IMG/VR virus record: IMGVR_UViG_3300002180_000063
Location: 1-23,600 of that record
Length of the DNA: 23,600 nucleotides
Strand: one strand, 5' to 3'
Source: a virus
In this document: piece by piece, positions 20,219-23,600 of the stretch
Numbering within the stretch: position 1 is the stretch's first letter
Layout: every line of letters starts with the position of its first letter
Notes under the pieces: generated by a model
The model's database searches: none
The model's input: the letters and a program-made list of their open reading frames with translations, nothing else
What the model was told of the DNA's origin: nothing
Program-made: the position numbers and the translations under genes

Positions 20219-20951
20219 GATTGATACCTAGCATTTGATAGTTAACTTTCATGTATTCGCCATTTGTAACAACAGCATCAGGATGTATTTTAAGCACTTC
20301 TTGAGCTATTACTCCGAAAGAATCACCAAATAAGCCTAGTGAATTTGCTATCTTATTCCATGTCCACGAGTAAATATTATGGCCTTTTTCTGATCCTATT
20401 TTATTTACGTTTTCTTTTAGCCTGTTATCTGACGCAAATATCGCAGCTCCACCCAAAGTCGTGCCTAATCCTGCTATATTTGCAGCGCCCTGCTGACCAG
20501 CACTAGCTGCCCCCACTTTCCCAGCAGCTATAGCGGCTGCCGCGTCTGTTTCAAGTCCACCTTGAGCCGCCGCCGTGCCTGAACCTATATTCAATAGATC
20601 GGCTATGCTTGTTTTTTGGCTTTGTATAAGAGGGCTAGCAGCCAGTAAAACATTATTACTTAGCTGTTGGAGCGTATCACCAGCGCTTAACCTGCCACTA
20701 GCTGCCGCTGATTGATTTGTTTGTGTATTAGCGTTTTGTAATGCAAGATCAAATAAAGGATTATTTTGCAAGAAATCAAATTGTTGTTGCGGGTCTGTTA
20801 AAAATCCAGCCTGCTCTATTCCGCCTAAACCTAACTCTCTAAATGGCTCGAATCTTTGGGCAGCCGCTTCAGCCGCTTCAGCCTGTAATTCAGCTCCTTG
20901 TAATGTAGCGCTCGCTACACCTGACCCCGTTAATTTTCTGACAAAACCCAT
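20208..20951 (-). CDS. DNA ejection protein, P22 gp7-like, with S74-type chaperone-like C-terminus
   Basis: 247 aa. Residues 1-170 are Ala/Gln/Gly-rich helices typical of podovirus ejection proteins (ELQAEAAEAAAQRFEPFREL, SAAASGRLSAGDTLQQLSNN). From residue 173 comes ASDNRLKENVNKIGSEKGHN, then YSWTWNK, GDSFGVIAQEVLKIHPDAVV and KVNYQMLGI: this is the Peptidase_S74 / intramolecular chaperone pattern, including the S-D-x-R-L-K residues (S174, K179) associated with self-cleavage in spikes. In ejection proteins of other podoviruses the same tail occurs. Order before gp20- and gp16-like genes supports the identity. Start overlaps the previous stop (TAATG). Confidence 0.82.
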   Translation of the reverse strand: MGFVRKLTGSGVASATLQGAELQAEAAEAAAQRFEPFRELGLGGIEQAGFLTDPQQQFDFLQNNPLFDLALQNANTQTNQSAAASGRLSAGDTLQQLSNNVLLAASPLIQSQKTSIADLLNIGSGTAAAQGGLETDAAAAIAAGKVGAASAGQQGAANIAGLGTTLGGAAIFASDNRLKENVNKIGSEKGHNIYSWTWNKIANSLGLFGDSFGVIAQEVLKIHPDAVVTNGEYMKVNYQMLGINHGG

Positions 20952-21391
20952 TAATTCATCCTCATAATAACAACATCATGTTTTACATCGTTTTTGATGT
21001 AATCGTTTTTGATGCTTCCAGTCTCAATAAATCCAAACTCTTTAGCAAAACTAATAACGTTTGGGTAACATTCTGGAATTTCGGAATAAATAATGGCGTT
21101 TTTAGCTTCACCGAACTTTAAAGCTATTCGCGCAAACTCTCTTGCATATTCTTTTCGGTATTCAGGCAACACTTGAATGTGTAATTCAATACCTTTATTG
21201 TTAGTATGATAAATCATTATAGCTATAATGTCATTATCTACATAACCCGCTATATATTGGTATTCATTGCTTATTGGTATTTCTATATTTTCAACCGCTG
21301 GACTATTGTCATCATTGATTAGATCGTATATTTCTGGATGACATAGAACTTTTTTTATATGCTCTATATTGGTTATTTCTCTTACCATCAT
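20951..21391 (-). CDS. GNAT-fold protein, P22 gp14-like (DUF2824-type) head-assembly protein
   Basis: 146 aa from ATG 21391, which overlaps the preceding stop as TGATG; a second ATG at 21388 is equally possible and a TTG at 21394 less so. The sequence has the GNAT layout: ITNIEHIKKVLCHPEIYDLI, a central strand IAGYVDNDIIAIMIYH, IELHIQVLPEYRKEYAREFA, AIIYSEIPECYPNVISFAKE and a final strand FGFIETGSIKND. P22 gp14 belongs to a GNAT-like family (DUF2824) and is encoded directly before gene 7, exactly as here. It is needed for infectious particles in P22; an acetyltransferase activity is not established. Confidence 0.72.
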   Translation of the reverse strand: MMVREITNIEHIKKVLCHPEIYDLINDDNSPAVENIEIPISNEYQYIAGYVDNDIIAIMIYHTNNKGIELHIQVLPEYRKEYAREFARIALKFGEAKNAIIYSEIPECYPNVISFAKEFGFIETGSIKNDYIKNDVKHDVVIMRMN

Positions 21392-21615
21392 CAAAATAGA
21401 CTATCTAGTAGTGCAATAGCATTATTAAGCTCTAATTGTGTATCAAAGTTTAGCCTATCTCTAACGCTGCCTATTCCTAATTCAATGAAATATCCTCCAT
21501 TTGAGGCGTCATGGTAGCTAAAAATATTAGCTATAATACATCTTTTTTCAACTCCGTTGTTGTCAGTATAGACCAGTAATTTATCTGATGCGCCGCCTAT
21601 AGCTAAAGTGGTCAA
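21391..21615 (-). CDS. Small virion-region protein, 74 aa, TTG start
   Basis: The longer frame starts at ATG 21630, but that ATG is followed at once by GGGGGGAGG, a very strong Shine-Dalgarno sequence (21620-21628). Four bases after it TTG (21615-21613) overlaps the preceding TGA as TTGA. The start is therefore most likely TTG, giving (M)TTLAIGGASDKLLVYTDNNG and a product of about 74 aa. The protein is beta-type and acidic; similar short proteins sit between tail genes in other phages. Not recognised. Confidence 0.65.
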   Translation of the reverse strand: MTTLAIGGASDKLLVYTDNNGVEKRCIIANIFSYHDASNGGYFIELGIGSVRDRLNFDTQLELNNAIALLDSLF

Positions 21616-22943
21616 ATTTCCTCCCCCCATTCTATAACAGCGTCAACAGTTGCATTGCCTGTGTATGTAATAATAACAATATCTCCATGAGTCAGATAAA
21701 AATCAATAGTATCTCGACTTGGATTGTCAACAAATGTCGATGAGTTTGCCTCTACTTTGAACTCTGTAGTCTGCACAGCATTAGCGGCCACTATAGCGGT
21801 TGCAGCAGTATCAACCTCGACAAACGAGCCATTACCTATTGCCGCGAATGCTTCGCCAGTCAATGAAGCAAGGGTGTTTGATTGCCACACCTTGACAGTA
21901 ACTCGCGCTGTAGAACTTGCAGTTACTCGTGCAAACCTTAAATCTCTAGTGTTGATCTTTGTGTTAATAGTAAGCGGATTATAGATAGAAACTATAGGAT
22001 AATCTGTATTATTGCCGCCCTGAGAGCCTATTGCCGAGCCATATTGCTCACGCCCTGATTTTCCGCCTTCAGAAGTTATATCCACGCAACCAGCAAGAAG
22101 TGACACATCTTGTGTAGCGCCTTTTGTGCATTTATACGATGCTGGTAAAGCAGGATTTTCAATAGTTAAAGTCGTTAGCGTGCCTAGTAATGACAGCGTA
22201 TGAACAAGCTGTAAGTTTATAAAGAATTTATAATTACCGACACCGCGCCATTGATACTGAATGTCGTAAACATTGCCTTTAGTTAAATCAAAACCAATTA
22301 CGCTAGAAGTGTTGATTAGCTCCTCTACATCTGCCGCACCGCCTGACCGTCTAACGGAATACAACAAACCATCTGCTTTTACCCTGAAGAAAATACCATT
22401 CTCATCATTGAATAAACCAAAGTCTACTTCTCCATCATTCCCAGCGCCTGGAATAATAACGGCAGTTGAGTATAAGTGACCTCTATTTGGCTGATAACGT
22501 GGATGCCTACGGCTATGAACCTCAACTGTGCTAACTACATTTGCATCTGAGGTATCTAATACCAAAGCACCGTTTGCACTATACATCCCATTAGCGTCTG
22601 CCGCTGTTAAGGCTGTTTCAGCAACTCCGTTAAGCTCTGCCGACCACATAGAAGGCGAGATATCGAACGTCCACAAGCCATGAAATAAACTCTGATCTAA
22701 CGATGCTTTTGGTCTACCCCATGCATCAAGGGTAATATCACCTGCACCCCACACAATATCTAAGGGAGCGCCATCAGTATCAACCGTGATAGATGCACCA
22801 CCATCATCGACTGTTATAGATCCTCCGCCATCATCAACCGTGATAGAGTTTCCACCATCCTCAATAACAAAGCCAGTGCCGAACTTTTGCTCAACTAAAA
22901 CAGCATCTTTTAAAATATTTAATGGTAACAGTATTAAGCTCAT
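21612..22943 (-). CDS. Virion structural protein with jelly-roll-like core, 443 aa
   Basis: ATG 22943 is chosen because it overlaps the preceding stop (ATGA); an in-frame ATG at 22955 lies inside that gene. After a hydrophobic N-terminus (SLILLPLNILKDAVL) come three tandem copies of SITVDDGGx (residues 33-59). The following region, FHGLWTFDISPSMWSAELNG, HSRRHPRYQPNRGHLYSTAV, FGLFNDENGIFFRVKADG and NVYDIQYQWRGVGNYKFFI, belongs to a family I recognise from virion proteins of several podoviruses, probably a lectin-like beta sandwich. The C-terminus (TARVTVKVWQSNTLASLTG) looks like a second beta domain. It may be part of the tail or a receptor-binding structure. Confidence 0.75.
   Translation of the reverse strand: MSLILLPLNILKDAVLVEQKFGTGFVIEDGGNSITVDDGGGSITVDDGGASITVDTDGAPLDIVWGAGDITLDAWGRPKASLDQSLFHGLWTFDISPSMWSAELNGVAETALTAADANGMYSANGALVLDTSDANVVSTVEVHSRRHPRYQPNRGHLYSTAVIIPGAGNDGEVDFGLFNDENGIFFRVKADGLLYSVRRSGGAADVEELINTSSVIGFDLTKGNVYDIQYQWRGVGNYKFFINLQLVHTLSLLGTLTTLTIENPALPASYKCTKGATQDVSLLAGCVDITSEGGKSGREQYGSAIGSQGGNNTDYPIVSIYNPLTINTKINTRDLRFARVTASSTARVTVKVWQSNTLASLTGEAFAAIGNGSFVEVDTAATAIVAANAVQTTEFKVEANSSTFVDNPSRDTIDFYLTHGDIVIITYTGNATVDAVIEWGEEI
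22767..22847 (-). repeat. Three tandem 27-bp coding repeats (SITVDDGGx)
   Basis: Within the virion protein gene, residues 33-59 read SITVDDGGG, SITVDDGGA and SITVDTDGA, each encoded by 27 bases with only a few differences between copies. A fourth, degenerate copy (FVIEDGGN) precedes them. The array looks like a beta-strand repeat or flexible acidic stalk that could expand or contract by slippage. Confidence 0.8.
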
Positions 22944-23380
22944 GTTCCTATCCACACGTTTTGGCTAATAGTGGTGAATTGTATAGACATAAACTTCTGA
23001 TTCATAATCACACAAGGCTCCCCAAAAACAGTATCACCACTGCCAGAAGTGACTGTCACATCAAAAGTTGCGTCCAATATTGCAACGTCTACAGTTTCCC
23101 CGACAGTATCACTAGTTATAGAAGGAAGAATTATCTCTACTGGAGCCGTGTCAGCCTCAACTATTATTAACGCACCATAAGCAGATGAATCAAGCGTTAA
23201 ATCATTACCCGCTATTATAACCACCTGCTTTCCTGCTACTGCATCGCGAGAACCGCCTGACCTCTGCCATAATTGGAACAGAATAGTATTCTGCCTTTCA
23301 AAATATGACCTTACTTCAGGGTCATTAAAAAACTTATCTGGAATTTTTAATTGCGGAGGCGGATTGACTAGAACGCTCAT
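22940..23380 (-). CDS. Small virion protein with helical N-terminus, 146 aa
   Basis: MSVLVNPPPQLKIPDKFFND and VRSYFERQNTILFQLWQRSGG form a helical N-terminal segment common to short podovirus structural proteins. The rest is a small beta domain (KQVVIIAGNDLTLDSSAYGA, VEIILPSITSDTVGETVDVA, FDVTVTSGSGDTVFGEPCV). It starts by ATGA overlap with the gp10-like gene and ends by ATGA overlap with the large virion protein. In P22 this interval between gp10 and gp14 holds the tail needle gp26; no needle-like coiled coil is present here, so this protein may belong to a different tail-tip design. Confidence 0.65.
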   Translation of the reverse strand: MSVLVNPPPQLKIPDKFFNDPEVRSYFERQNTILFQLWQRSGGSRDAVAGKQVVIIAGNDLTLDSSAYGALIIVEADTAPVEIILPSITSDTVGETVDVAILDATFDVTVTSGSGDTVFGEPCVIMNQKFMSIQFTTISQNVWIGT

Positions 23381-23600
23381 CTGCCTGCTAGCCTTAAGTC
23401 AATGGCAGCAGAATATAGATTAAACGCGACAGGATCTGATGTGGTTAACCTAACTGTCATATCATAAAAGCTTTTCATGCTATACCATTCTGCTTTTATA
23501 TTAAATTCGCCCTGCCTACCTATCCTCATCCATGTTCCCTCATCCCATGACCTCCCGCCATCGTATGAGGCTTCTATCATAATCATAGGATCATCACCTT
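23377..23600 (-). CDS. C-terminus of a P22 gp10-like packaged-DNA stabilization / tail accessory protein (partial)
   Basis: The frame is open to the window edge, so only the last 74 residues or so are visible; the internal ATG at 23586 is not the true start. The sequence GDDPMIMIEASYDGGRSWDE, then RIGRQGEFNIKAEWYS and VRLTTSDPVAFNLYSAAIDL has the GDDP...SxDGGRxW...G..GEY...R..DPV signature found at the C-terminus of P22 gp10-type proteins, which plug the portal after packaging. Order relative to gp14-, gp7-, gp20- and gp16-like genes agrees with P22. Confidence 0.72.
   Translation of the reverse strand, partial: GDDPMIMIEASYDGGRSWDEGTWMRIGRQGEFNIKAEWYSMKSFYDMTVRLTTSDPVAFNLYSAAIDLRLAGR

Noticed and set aside
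1-23600. CRISPR array, insertion sequence, integrase, toxin-antitoxin pair or rRNA
   Set aside because: No regularly spaced repeats, transposase or recombinase signatures, or rRNA-like sequence were seen on either strand.

Overview
The window is part of the genome of a tailed double-stranded DNA phage or prophage of podovirus type, with a P22-like head-completion and DNA-ejection module. The host is very probably a Gram-negative, AT-rich bacterium, most likely a gammaproteobacterium: there is a two-component Rz/Rz1-type spanin set, NinB/NinG-type recombination genes and a gp49/Sf6 gp66-family protein. No integrase, repressor of known type, terminase or portal gene lies in the window, so lifestyle cannot be decided. 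No stretch longer than about 220 bases lacks a gene; the largest gap (1451-1668) is a divergent regulatory region.

Left part (1-9512), almost all on the + strand: accessory and early genes. After a small unknown gene and an HNH endonuclease comes a leftward gp49_66-family gene with its own terminator. A predicted rightward promoter at 1546-1575 opens a tightly packed early operon: replication protein plus DnaB-type helicase, cytosine-C5 methyltransferase, a small HTH protein with a second (apparently leaderless) promoter, NinB-like and NinG recombination proteins, an ASCH-domain protein, a HAD phosphatase, a protein with primase-like (AEP) motifs, and many very small genes, several with CxxC zinc-ribbon pairs. 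Inside this operon lies a tRNA-Leu gene whose cloverleaf is interrupted in the anticodon loop by about 68 nt.

Right part (9484-23600), all on the - strand: late genes, read right to left. The order is C-terminus of a gp10-like packaged-DNA stabilization protein, two virion proteins, a small protein, a gp14-like (GNAT-fold) protein, then gp7-, gp20- and gp16-like ejection proteins, a pectate-lyase-fold tail spike, a small virion protein, a second beta-helix protein, an M15 peptidase endolysin, a lysine-rich micro-protein, two membrane proteins, a beta-propeller protein, a holin candidate and overlapping i-spanin/o-spanin genes. A predicted internal promoter (14886-14914) could give the second spike and lysis cassette separate expression.

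The two gene blocks converge and overlap at 9484-9512. Genes are mostly joined by ATGA, TAATG or TGATG overlaps, so translational coupling is probably widespread. The observations most worth a second look are the interrupted tRNA-Leu, a zinc-ribbon gene that appears to start with ATA, the AEP-like protein next to a PseT-like phosphatase, the leaderless promoter of the HTH gene, and the beta-propeller protein within the lysis cassette. All family assignments are from reading motifs by eye; no database search was run.
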